Below are positions 1 to 7,684 of a stretch of 64,000 nucleotides of DNA, in pieces. A program made the translations under genes and the position numbers. The stretch spans positions 1,364,001-1,428,000 of the forward strand of contig CAVOPA010000017.1 in the NCBI GenBank assembly GCA_963697705.1. Direction: 5' to 3'. This stretch comes from CAVUCH01 sp963697705. GTDB taxonomy: Bacteria; Acidobacteriota; Vicinamibacteria; Vicinamibacterales; JAENWD01. The notes below the pieces were generated by a model. The model searched no databases. It saw only the letters and a list, made by a program, of their open reading frames with translations, and was not told the origin of the DNA. Position 1 is the first letter of the stretch. Each line of letters opens with the position of its first letter.

Positions 1-17
1 CCAGGTGGAGGAGACAG

Positions 18-467
18 ATGCAGACAATGGTGCAAGACACTCACCTCGCGGACGCTACCCCGACCAGTCGCGCCAGCTCGAGGCCGGCGCTGTGGACCGG
101 CAGGGTCATCAGCGGCCTCGCTGTGGCCTTCCTGATCTTCGACAGCGTAGGCAAGCTGCTCGAAGTGCAGCCCGTCGTCGACGGAACCAGGCAGCTCGGG
201 TACTCTCCGGATGTCGTGTTCAGCCTGGGGGCAACCCTGCTGTCGTGTGTGCTGGCGTATCTCGTTCCCCGGACGTCGGTGATTGGTGCGGTGCTGCTGA
301 CAGGTTACCTCGGTGGTGCCGTGGCCACGCATGTGCGCATCGCGAGCCCACTCTTCACGCATGTCCTCTTTCCCACGTACGTCGCGGCGCTGCTCTGGGG
401 CGGCCTGGTGCTGCGCGACGCGCGGCTGCGTCGGTTCCTGCCCTGGCGCGATCGGAGGCAGTCATGA
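18..467 (+). CDS. DoxX-like membrane protein
   Basis: A 149-residue protein with about four hydrophobic helices starting near residue 28. It resembles the DoxX-like family of small inner-membrane proteins, whose function is mostly unknown. The start is supported by a GGAGGA Shine-Dalgarno sequence at about positions 6-11. Its TGA stop overlaps the ATG of the next gene by 4 bp (ATGA), so the two are probably translationally coupled. It is the first gene in the window of a same-strand run ending with an ECF42-type sigma factor, and small membrane or hydrolase genes are common passengers of such loci. The family assignment is by overall hydrophobic pattern and length, so it is moderately sure. 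Confidence 0.75.
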   Translation: MQTMVQDTHLADATPTSRASSRPALWTGRVISGLAVAFLIFDSVGKLLEVQPVVDGTRQLGYSPDVVFSLGATLLSCVLAYLVPRTSVIGAVLLTGYLGGAVATHVRIASPLFTHVLFPTYVAALLWGGLVLRDARLRRFLPWRDRRQS

Positions 468-1276
468 GTCACGTCAGGTCGAAAGATGGAACCTCGATCG
501 CGTTCGAGCGATCCGGCTCTGGTCCTGCGCTGCTTCTCGTGGATGGCGCACTCTGCAGCCGCGGCTTCGGCCCTGCCAGGAAGCTCACGACACTGCTTGC
601 GCCGCATTTTACCGTCTACGCGTACGACCGTCGCGGGCGTGGCGAGAGCGGTGACACGCCCCCGTATGCGCCGGCGCGCGAGGTCGAGGACATTGCCGCG
701 CTCGTCGAGGCGACCGGCGGATCGGCGTCTCTTGTGGGATTGTCGTCAGGTGGAGCGCTCGCGCTGGAAGCTGCGGCGAGCGGGCTGCCGATCGCGAAGG
801 TGGTCGCGTACGAACCCCCATACGTGGACGACGGTGGCGAACGCGGCGGAGCCGCGCATGAGGGGCGGCTTCAGCGCCTGATCGCCGACGGCCAGCGGGG
901 CAGCGCGGTGAGATACTTCATGAGAGACATGGTTGGCGCACCGGCCCCTATGGTCGCGATGATGCGGCTGATGCCGTGGATCTGGCGCAAGCTCGAAGCG
1001 GTCGCTCATACCCTGCCCTATGACGCCGCTGTGATGACGGGTTTCAGGATTCCGCGCGCGCGCTTCGCCTCCATCGGCGTGCCGGCTCTGGTGATGAACG
1101 GAGCAAAAACGGATCCCAGGCTGCAAGATGCTGCACGAGCGATCGCGGCGGCGATTCCCACCGCCCATCACCGGGAGCTGGCGGGACAGACGCACAACGT
1201 GAAGCCCGCCGTCCTGGCGCCGGAGGTCGTGGAATTCCTCACCGGCTCGACATTCACCGCGTCCAGGCGGAGCTGA
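464..1276 (+). CDS. alpha/beta hydrolase
   Basis: A 270-residue soluble alpha/beta-hydrolase-fold protein. The nucleophile elbow is G-L-S-S-G-G near residue 90, an oxyanion-type loop precedes it, and a candidate catalytic His lies in QTHNV near the C-terminus; the acid is probably the Asp in KTDPR. The frame is open further upstream to position 5, but the ATG at 464, overlapping the DoxX-like stop, is the sensible start because the family begins with a short strand and SKDG-type turn. The substrate cannot be predicted. Five bases separate it from the next gene, so it is likely cotranscribed with the DGPF proteins and sigma factor. Confidence 0.85.
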   Translation: MSHVRSKDGTSIAFERSGSGPALLLVDGALCSRGFGPARKLTTLLAPHFTVYAYDRRGRGESGDTPPYAPAREVEDIAALVEATGGSASLVGLSSGGALALEAAASGLPIAKVVAYEPPYVDDGGERGGAAHEGRLQRLIADGQRGSAVRYFMRDMVGAPAPMVAMMRLMPWIWRKLEAVAHTLPYDAAVMTGFRIPRARFASIGVPALVMNGAKTDPRLQDAARAIAAAIPTAHHRELAGQTHNVKPAVLAPEVVEFLTGSTFTASRRS

Positions 1277-1281
1277 CGAGC

Positions 1282-2004
1282 ATGCGGTTCATCATCATGC
1301 ATAGGACCAACGCGCACTGGGAGTCTGGCGCGATACCGGGCCCGGCGTTGATCGCGCGTGTAGGGACGCTCGTCGGCGAGCTGGCGAAGGCGGGCGTGCT
1401 TCTCGGCGCAGAAGGCCTGCGCGCCAGCTCGGAGGGCGTGCGGCTGCGGTTTGCGGCCGGCACCCGCAGCGTCATCGCCGGTCCTTTCGCAGGCGACAAC
1501 GAAGTGGCCGCCGGCTTCAGCATCCTGCGTGCGCGCTCGATCGAGGACGCGATCGAGTGGGCGACGCGGGAAGCCGACGTGCTCGGCGACGTGGAGATCG
1601 ACATCCGCCCCGTCACCGAGCCCTGGGATGTCGGCATGAGTGCGGCGCCGGCGAACGTCAGCACGCGCCGCTATATGGTCCTGCGCAAGGCGACCCCCGC
1701 GACGGAGGCTGGGGCGGCGCCGTCTCCGGAGCAGCGGACGGCGCTCGCGCGCCTCATCGACGAGACCACCCGCAGTGGCGTGCACCTCGCTACCGAAACC
1801 ATCCGTCCGCGGAGGAGGGGACGGCGATACAAGAACTCCCGCGATGGCGTCAGCGTGTACGACGGGCCATTCCTGGAGACCAAGGAACTGATTGCCGGCT
1901 ACATCATCGTGTTGGCAACATCCCTCGAGGAGGCCGGCCACTGGGCGGTGCAGTACGTCCGGGCCGTTGAAGCCGAGGAGGCGGATCTGTGCGAACTGGA
2001 ATGA
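1282..2004 (+). CDS. duplicated YCII/DGPF-domain protein
   Basis: A 240-residue protein made of two YCII-type (DGPF) domains in tandem, about residues 1-118 and 130-235. The second copy carries the DGPF signature (VYDGPFLETKE); in the first the corresponding segment reads IAGPFAGDNE, so the Asp is lost. YCII domains are ferredoxin-like folds related to YciI. In ECF42 loci DGPF proteins are the hallmark neighbours of the sigma factor and are probable members of its regulon, but their biochemical role is not established. It follows the hydrolase gene by 5 bp. The first domain's altered motif may mean that only the second is functional. Confidence 0.85.
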   Translation: MRFIIMHRTNAHWESGAIPGPALIARVGTLVGELAKAGVLLGAEGLRASSEGVRLRFAAGTRSVIAGPFAGDNEVAAGFSILRARSIEDAIEWATREADVLGDVEIDIRPVTEPWDVGMSAAPANVSTRRYMVLRKATPATEAGAAPSPEQRTALARLIDETTRSGVHLATETIRPRRRGRRYKNSRDGVSVYDGPFLETKELIAGYIIVLATSLEEAGHWAVQYVRAVEAEEADLCELE

Positions 2005-2278
2005 GCGCAACCAGCCGCACATCGTTGTCTCCGAGGCGAACCTGCGCTCGAAGATGCGCGACGACCGCAGCCGCAGCGCCGGCCCCGCCCCAGCAGTCGA
2101 TCATGGAAGGCGCGGTCCATTCGAGCGCGGCACACCGCTGAGCTGCTCCTGCGCCGTGGACGCCTCACGTCGCTCGTATCCTCGCAGCTGCCATGGTTGT
2201 CGATTCAGGTGGAAATGGATCGTATAGAGGGTGAGACGCCGGCATGGAGCCGGCGAGCCGCGTCCAAGGAGAGCCCGA

Positions 2279-2632
2279 ATGAAGCAGTACCTGCTCAGCG
2301 TCTACCAGCCCGACGGAGATCCTCCGCCTGCACCGTTCCTGGAGCAGGTAATGCGTGACGTCACGGCCGTTCGAGACGAGATGAAGGCCGCCGGCGCGTG
2401 GGTCTTCGCCGGGGGACTGCACCCGGCGAGCACGGCGACCGTCGTGCGCGTCCACGACGGCGACGTGCTCACGACCGACGGCCCGTTCACCGAAGGCAAG
2501 GAGCACATCGGTGGCTTCTCGATCGTCAAGGCGCCCGATCTCGACGCCGCGCTCGAATGGGGCCGAAAGCTCGCGCGGGCGACCACCCTGCCGATCGAAG
2601 TGCGTCCGTTTCGAGAGGACGCACAGCACTGA
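2279..2632 (+). CDS. YCII/DGPF-domain protein
   Basis: A 117-residue single-domain YCII-family protein with a clear TDGPFTEGKE motif around residue 65 and a conserved start (MKQYLLSVYQ) typical of DGPF proteins. The frame is open back to 2231, but the ATG at 2279 is preceded by AAGGAGAG and fits the family start. It ends 8 bp before the ECF42 sigma gene. The 274 bp upstream of it (2005-2278) hold no gene that I can support and may carry its own promoter, possibly one read by the ECF42 factor, but no promoter could be assigned by eye. Confidence 0.9.
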   Translation: MKQYLLSVYQPDGDPPPAPFLEQVMRDVTAVRDEMKAAGAWVFAGGLHPASTATVVRVHDGDVLTTDGPFTEGKEHIGGFSIVKAPDLDAALEWGRKLARATTLPIEVRPFREDAQH

Positions 2633-2640
2633 TCCGCGGC

Positions 2641-3861
2641 ATGAAGCTGTCAACCGCCGAGATCGAGCGAGTCTTCCGTGAGGAGTACGGTCGCGCCGTG
2701 GCCGTCCTGGTGCGTAGCTGCGGTGACATCGACGCCGCCGAGGAAGCGGTCCAGGACGCGTTCACGGCGGCCGTGCAGCGGTGGCCGTCCACCGGATTGC
2801 CGCCGAGCCCGGCCGGATGGATCATCACGACTGCACGCAACCGGGCAATCGACCGGTTCCGCCGCGAGGCGTCGCGTGAGTACCGGCACGCCCAGGCCGC
2901 TCTGCTCTACGCGGGCGACGAGCCGGCCGAGGAGGATGTCGTGCGCGACGATCGGCTGCGCCTGATGTTCACCTGTTGTCACCCTGCGCTGGCGCCAGGC
3001 GTCCAGGTCGCGCTGACGCTGCGTCTCCTCGGCGGGCTCACCACCGCGGAAATCGCACGCGCCTTCCTGATACCCGAAACGACAATGGCGCAGCGGCTGG
3101 TGAGGGCCAAGGGCAAGATCCGCGACGCGAGGATCCCGTACAGGGTCCCCGGTGAGGCCGACCTTCCGGGCCGCCTTCGAGCCGTGCTGGCGGTCGTCTA
3201 CCTCATATTCAACGAGGGCTACACGGCGAGCTCGGGGGAGCGCCTTGTCCGAGACGATCTGTGCAAGGAAGCCATTCGCCTCGGACGGCTTCTCGACGAG
3301 CTCATGCCGAACGACTCGGAGATCAAGGGGCTGCTCGCCCTGATGCTGCTCATCGAGGCTCGACGCGCCACGCGCACGACCGTGGCCGGCGACATCGTCC
3401 GGCTCTCCGATCAGGACCGAAGCCAGTGGGATCGCGCCCTCATCGCGGAAGGCCAGGCCCTCGTGCGGCGGTGCCTTCGGCGCAACCAGCCTGGCCCATA
3501 CCAGATCCAGGCAGCCATCAACGCCGTGCACAGCGACGCACCCACCGCGGCCGCGACGGACTGGCGGCAGATCCTGCAGCTCTACGATCAGCTCCTGTCG
3601 ATCGCGCCTGGTCCCATCGTCGCGCTGAACCGCGCCGTCGCCCTGGCCGAAGTCGACGGACCGCATGCGGCGCTCACGCTCATCGATCGCCTCGATCTCG
3701 ATCGTTATCATCTGTTCCATGCGATCCGTGCCGACCTGCTCCGGCGCCTGGGCCGCAACACCGAGGCCGTCCTGGCGTACGACGCCGCGATCGCCAGCAG
3801 CGAGAACGCCGCCGAGCGCCAGTTTCTGCAGCGCAGGCGTGAGGCAGTAGGGTTGGTCTAA
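2641..3861 (+). CDS. ECF42-type RNA polymerase sigma factor with C-terminal extension
   Basis: A 406-residue ECF sigma factor. Sigma2 lies at about residues 8-75 (AEEAVQDAFTAAVQRW and ARNRAIDRFRRE are typical region 2 stretches) and sigma4 at about 105-165. A long helical, TPR-like C-terminal part follows (TASSGERLVRDDLCKEAIRL and ALNRAVALAEV are characteristic). This sigma plus extension architecture next to DGPF proteins defines the ECF42 group. In that group control is thought to act through the C-terminal extension rather than a separate anti-sigma factor, and none is visible here. The TAA stop at 3859-3861 lies inside the left end of a 130-bp repeat element. Confidence 0.93.
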   Translation: MKLSTAEIERVFREEYGRAVAVLVRSCGDIDAAEEAVQDAFTAAVQRWPSTGLPPSPAGWIITTARNRAIDRFRREASREYRHAQAALLYAGDEPAEEDVVRDDRLRLMFTCCHPALAPGVQVALTLRLLGGLTTAEIARAFLIPETTMAQRLVRAKGKIRDARIPYRVPGEADLPGRLRAVLAVVYLIFNEGYTASSGERLVRDDLCKEAIRLGRLLDELMPNDSEIKGLLALMLLIEARRATRTTVAGDIVRLSDQDRSQWDRALIAEGQALVRRCLRRNQPGPYQIQAAINAVHSDAPTAAATDWRQILQLYDQLLSIAPGPIVALNRAVALAEVDGPHAALTLIDRLDLDRYHLFHAIRADLLRRLGRNTEAVLAYDAAIASSENAAERQFLQRRREAVGLV

Positions 3862-3986
3862 TCCGGTGCTCACTTGTGTTGTCACCCATCAGTCACGTGG
3901 GGCAGGGCTTCAGCCCTGCAAATCGCGCTCGCAAGCAGGCCTGAAGGCCTGCCCCACATGACTACACAAGTGAATCGCGGGTTTAG
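3857..3986. repeat. 130-bp inverted-repeat (MITE-like) element, copy 1
   Basis: This segment is nearly identical to 13479-13608 over 130 bp (two mismatches seen, in the left end). The outer ends form an imperfect inverted repeat of about 21 bp sharing TCACTTGTGT. Inside are two palindromic stretches, GGGCTTCAGCCC and GGCCTGAAGGCC, flanked by GTGGGGCAG and CTGCCCCAC so that the whole interior can fold into one long hairpin. It starts on the stop codon of the sigma gene. There is no coding capacity. It could be a non-autonomous mobile element and may also act as a transcript-end hairpin. Confidence 0.85.
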
Positions 3987-4326
3987 GTCTGAAGCTCGCC
4001 GGGCCACGAACCAGTACCAGCGCCGAACGGATTGGCGAGAAACTGCAGGTCGGACGCACGCCGCTGCGGACGTTGACAGGATAGGGTTCTCCTCGGGCAG
4101 TCGCAGCGACGCGGGCGGGCGCCCGCGGCGTCGACGGTAGGGGAGCCGGTGAGGGCGGGCTGCTGCTCGAACTGCGCGGCGTGCAGCACCTCGAGCTCCC
4201 CCCGATTGCCGTCCGGGTGTTGATCTGCTACGAAGAAGCCGATCATACCTCCGGCGGCAGGGGTCCAGCCTTCAGCGTGCCATCGCCGGACATGAAGTGG
4301 CAGTGGAACTCGCGCCTGTTGGTGGG
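3987..4326. other. intergenic region with a diverged coding-like scrap
   Basis: I see no intact gene in these 340 bp. On the minus strand, 4190-4280 reads in one frame as a segment containing GMIGFFVADQHPDGN, which resembles GMTGFFLADRQANG read on the minus strand of 7560-7640. The DNA of the two stretches is also recognisably similar. The two are probably old copies of the 3' end of one unknown gene, or a repeat. The function is unknown. Confidence 0.4.
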
Positions 4327-6606
4327 TCAAGGGCCCCCGCTACGCGGCGGCCGGCCCGTTCGCATCATCCAGATGTTGGCTGTCGCTTCGGTCAGGGTCA
4401 CGTATAAATAGCCGCCGCGCACGTCGTTGGTGATCTCCGCGCTGCTCCCTGCCCGCAGCCGAGGCTCGTGCAGGTGCTGAACGGCGCGCGGCGCATCCGC
4501 GGGGCGCATGGTCTCGGGATCCAACGGTTGCAGCCACGCACAGAAGGCGCCGTCGCGCAGCGAAAAGTAATAGACCGCATGGCCGTCTGGCGACCAGCTC
4601 GGGTGCATTCCGTAGTCGGTGACGATCGGAATCCACTCATCGAACGCGACCGCTCTGCCTGTGTTCGCCGGGACCGCGTAGATCTGGCGCACCGTGGGTC
4701 CATTCATCGTATGAAAAATCACCCAGCGGCCGTCGGGTGAGAAGCGTGGCTGCAGCAGGTTCCACTGAGGATGCGCCGCCAATGGTGTGTTGCGGCCCGA
4801 CAGCACCTCGTGGACGAAGAGGCGCTCGGGATTGCCAATCCCGATGATGAGGCGCGATCCGTCAGGCGACCAGCCGCCCGGCTCGCAGTCCTCGCAGAGC
4901 GACACGCTGTGGCCCCCGTGAGCCGACACGAGCCAGGTGTCGTGTCGTGGACCAGGGTGACGAATTGCCACGTTGGTACCGTCCGGGTTGACGCGCCCTT
5001 CGACCGCGTTGACATCCGCGATCTCGCGCTCGCGCCCCACGTCCAGCTGCCGCAGCCACATCGCATCGTGGCCGCTGCGCGAGGCGATGTACGCGAGCAC
5101 ATTGCCGTCATCGCTCACATTCATCACACGATCGCGCCCGGCATCGTCGGTGACGCGTTCCATCGGCCCTGCGGCCCTGCCCGTAGCGGGATCGAGCCGC
5201 ACTCGCCATACGTCGACGTTTTCCACGAGGCTGGTGAACGCCACACCGTCGCTGGCGAGCGCCGGGCCTCGTTCGATCGCGGTGCCAAACGTCAATCGCT
5301 GGGGTGGCGCCGCGATGCGGCCGTCGGCCGCGGCGAGTTTGATCTTCCAGAGATTCGATCCGCCGTTGCCGGTACTCGCCAGGAGTACTGAGTTGTCGGT
5401 CGCATCCCAGTCGCTGGGTACGGGAGTGCCGGTGACGCCGCTCTTCTGGAGTGCGTCGAGTGCTCCTGTGCGGATGATGGTACCGCCGTTAGGCGACGTG
5501 AGGTACCAGTCGAGCGTCGTCGCCGGGTCGCTGGCCTCTTTCTCACCGAGAAACAAGATGTGTGTATTGTCCGGCGCCCAGATGCCGAAGCGCGCGCTCG
5601 CGAAACCGGACGCCAGCGTGCGCGGCTCGCCGCCCGCGGCAGCGACGATCTGCAGCGTCCCGCTGGCATGTGCTGCGCCCCCATACAGCGCGCCCCAAAT
5701 TGGCATTCCCGTCCAATACAGCACCGATTTGCCATCCGGCGAGAATCGCGGCGTTCGCGCTCGCGCCACCTGGGCAAGCGGTCGCGCCTGGCCGCCGTGC
5801 GCGCCGATGACGTAGACGCCCCCTGCTTCGCGCTTGGCAAAGACGATCGACGCGCCGTCAGGGGAAAACGACGGTTCGGCTTCGTCGCCGTCATCCGCTG
5901 TGATCTGAGTCGCGCTCCCGCCGCCGATTGGCTGAACCCAGATATCCAACCCAGTCCCGCCGTCACGATCCGAGGCGTACGCGATGAGGGAGCCATCGGG
6001 TGAGACCGCCGGATCGATGTTGAGGCCAGACGAGGATGTCAGAGGGGTCAGCTCGGGGCTGGTTGAGGGTTGCGACGCGTTGCGCATCGACGCGTGGTCA
6101 CGCATGAGGGCAATCGCCGCGCCCGCGATCGTCAGGGTCACGACGGCGGCCGCCCAGAGAGCGCTCTGCCGTTGCGCATGAGGTCGAAGGACTGCCGGTT
6201 GCGGATCCGACTCGCGCGACACCTCACGATCGAGCACTTCGGGAGGGTCGGCGATGCTGGCGGAAGCGATGGACTCAACCGCGGCAACAAAGCGATAGCC
6301 GCGCCGCGGAATCGTCTCGATGAACCGCGGCGCCGACGCTGAATCCCCGAGCGCCTCGCGCAGCCGTTTGATTGCGGCGTTCAGTCCGTGTTCGAAATCG
6401 ACGAACGTGTGGTCGGGCCAGAGCGCGCGGTGCAGCTCATCCCGCGTGACGAGCGATCCGCGGTCGCGGACGAGCATTGCCAGGACCCGGAACAACTGGT
6501 CGGGCAGCACGGTGCGCTTGCCGTCTTTCCAAAGCTCACCCGTCCGGACATCGAAGTCTATGCCGGCGAAGCGGAGGCGATCGGAGTCCCGATCGGCGGT
6601 TCGCAT
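4327..6606 (-). CDS. winged-helix DNA-binding protein with TolB-like beta-propeller
   Basis: A 759-residue protein. Residues 10-110 are an OmpR/PhoB-type winged helix (CadC-like; the stretch RRGYRFVAAV is the typical wing end). A single membrane helix follows near residues 150-170. From about residue 185 there are repeated PD40/TolB blades with the signature FSPDG or WSPDG (for example VSPDGSLIAYASDRDGG and FSPDGRWVIFHTMNG). This one-component membrane regulator architecture is very common in Acidobacteriota, with DNA binding inside the cell and the propeller presumably sensing outside. It lacks the receiver domain of a two-component regulator. The ligand and target genes are unknown. The adjacent divergent lipoprotein gene is a possible target. 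Confidence 0.88.
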   Translation of the reverse strand: MRTADRDSDRLRFAGIDFDVRTGELWKDGKRTVLPDQLFRVLAMLVRDRGSLVTRDELHRALWPDHTFVDFEHGLNAAIKRLREALGDSASAPRFIETIPRRGYRFVAAVESIASASIADPPEVLDREVSRESDPQPAVLRPHAQRQSALWAAAVVTLTIAGAAIALMRDHASMRNASQPSTSPELTPLTSSSGLNIDPAVSPDGSLIAYASDRDGGTGLDIWVQPIGGGSATQITADDGDEAEPSFSPDGASIVFAKREAGGVYVIGAHGGQARPLAQVARARTPRFSPDGKSVLYWTGMPIWGALYGGAAHASGTLQIVAAAGGEPRTLASGFASARFGIWAPDNTHILFLGEKEASDPATTLDWYLTSPNGGTIIRTGALDALQKSGVTGTPVPSDWDATDNSVLLASTGNGGSNLWKIKLAAADGRIAAPPQRLTFGTAIERGPALASDGVAFTSLVENVDVWRVRLDPATGRAAGPMERVTDDAGRDRVMNVSDDGNVLAYIASRSGHDAMWLRQLDVGREREIADVNAVEGRVNPDGTNVAIRHPGPRHDTWLVSAHGGHSVSLCEDCEPGGWSPDGSRLIIGIGNPERLFVHEVLSGRNTPLAAHPQWNLLQPRFSPDGRWVIFHTMNGPTVRQIYAVPANTGRAVAFDEWIPIVTDYGMHPSWSPDGHAVYYFSLRDGAFCAWLQPLDPETMRPADAPRAVQHLHEPRLRAGSSAEITNDVRGGYLYVTLTEATANIWMMRTGRPPRSGGP

Positions 6607-6738
6607 GGCCCCGCGCTCATTGTCACCCGCTTTTTACCTCGATTGTACCTGCCGGCCATTGAGACCGGGCGGCGCGGCATCTATAACCGACAGCCTGGTC
6701 GTTCCCCTGTTGGTTGACGGGTTTTAGAGGAGGGTGAC

Positions 6739-7428
6739 ATGTCCAAGCGATGGATTGGTGTTGGTCTCACCGTCGGCGCGCTGTGGCTGATCGCAGCGGC
6801 GTGTTCGAATCCTGCGGCGCCATCGGGCTCGAGCCCTCTGACGACCGATCCTGGCGTCAGCGCGCCGGTGGGCGACGGAACGCACGCCGCACATGCGACC
6901 GGCACCCCGGACGACAAGGGCTACCTCGATGGCTGGTTCGAAGGAGGCGACGTCCAGCTGTACTACACGAAGTCCTACTACTGTGCGGAGCCGCCCTCGA
7001 GCGGGGCTGCATCTGATTGTGAGATTGGCGCGCCGCCGCTGGACGCCCCGCGGCCCGGACCGATTCCCACCATCTTTGCCATCGCGGCGGCGGGGTTCGT
7101 GCCGCCCGCTGGGACGGCAGCCTGCCGCGCGGGAACGCCGTGCCTCAATCATCCCGCGATGATTGACCTGTCGCGCGTCGGCGGGCCAGCGTCCGCGGTC
7201 CCGGTGTCGCACAGCCACATTCTGAGCGCACATGGCGGCGGCTGGTTCAACACGGTCAACATCCGCGTGTTCTCGGTGGCGGCGTGGAACGAGATTGCGG
7301 CGGCGAAAACCCTGTCCAAGGTGCGCGAGCTGCAAGGCAACAATCCGCAGGTCGGGACACCGGGTGTGATCAGTGCTGACACGCCCACCAACATCTACTT
7401 CTTCATCGCGTCATGGCGGCCAGACTGA
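6739..7428 (+). CDS. putative lipoprotein of unknown function
   Basis: A 229-residue exported protein. The N-terminus is basic-hydrophobic and ends in IAAACS, a usable lipobox with Cys at about residue 22, followed by a Pro/Ser-rich linker. The mature part contains four further Cys (YYCAEPP, SDCEIG, TAACRAG, PCLNHP) that could form two disulfides, and a segment VPVSHSHILSAHGGGWFN. I do not recognise a family. A strong GAGGAGGG Shine-Dalgarno sequence precedes the ATG. It is divergent from the winged-helix/TolB regulator, with 132 bp between the starts, so shared control is plausible. Confidence 0.7.
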   Translation: MSKRWIGVGLTVGALWLIAAACSNPAAPSGSSPLTTDPGVSAPVGDGTHAAHATGTPDDKGYLDGWFEGGDVQLYYTKSYYCAEPPSSGAASDCEIGAPPLDAPRPGPIPTIFAIAAAGFVPPAGTAACRAGTPCLNHPAMIDLSRVGGPASAVPVSHSHILSAHGGGWFNTVNIRVFSVAAWNEIAAAKTLSKVRELQGNNPQVGTPGVISADTPTNIYFFIASWRPD

Positions 7429-7684
7429 GACCTGGTCACGGTCGATGGCGGGGCCCGGCGGACGCCGGCCCCGCCGTCACATGGAGGGATCACGCATCAG
7501 GCGGTACTCGGCAGCCTCTGACGCTGGATCACCGGGCGCCGCGCCATTCAGCCACTCGTACAGCGAACGGAGCTCCCCGCGACATGCCGTTCGCCTGTCG
7601 ATCTGCCAGGAAGAAGCCGGTCATACCCGTACGGCCGCACGAGGTCCAGCCTCCCGGAAGAACTGAAGTAGACTTGCCGCTCCG

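Noticed and set aside
5..463. Long N-terminal extension of the alpha/beta hydrolase
   Set aside because: It overlaps the DoxX-like gene completely and is Arg-rich out-of-frame sequence; the ATG at 464 gives the normal fold.
6800..6825. tRNA-like GTTCGAATCC motif
   Set aside because: It lies inside the lipoprotein signal region and has no cloverleaf partner arms.
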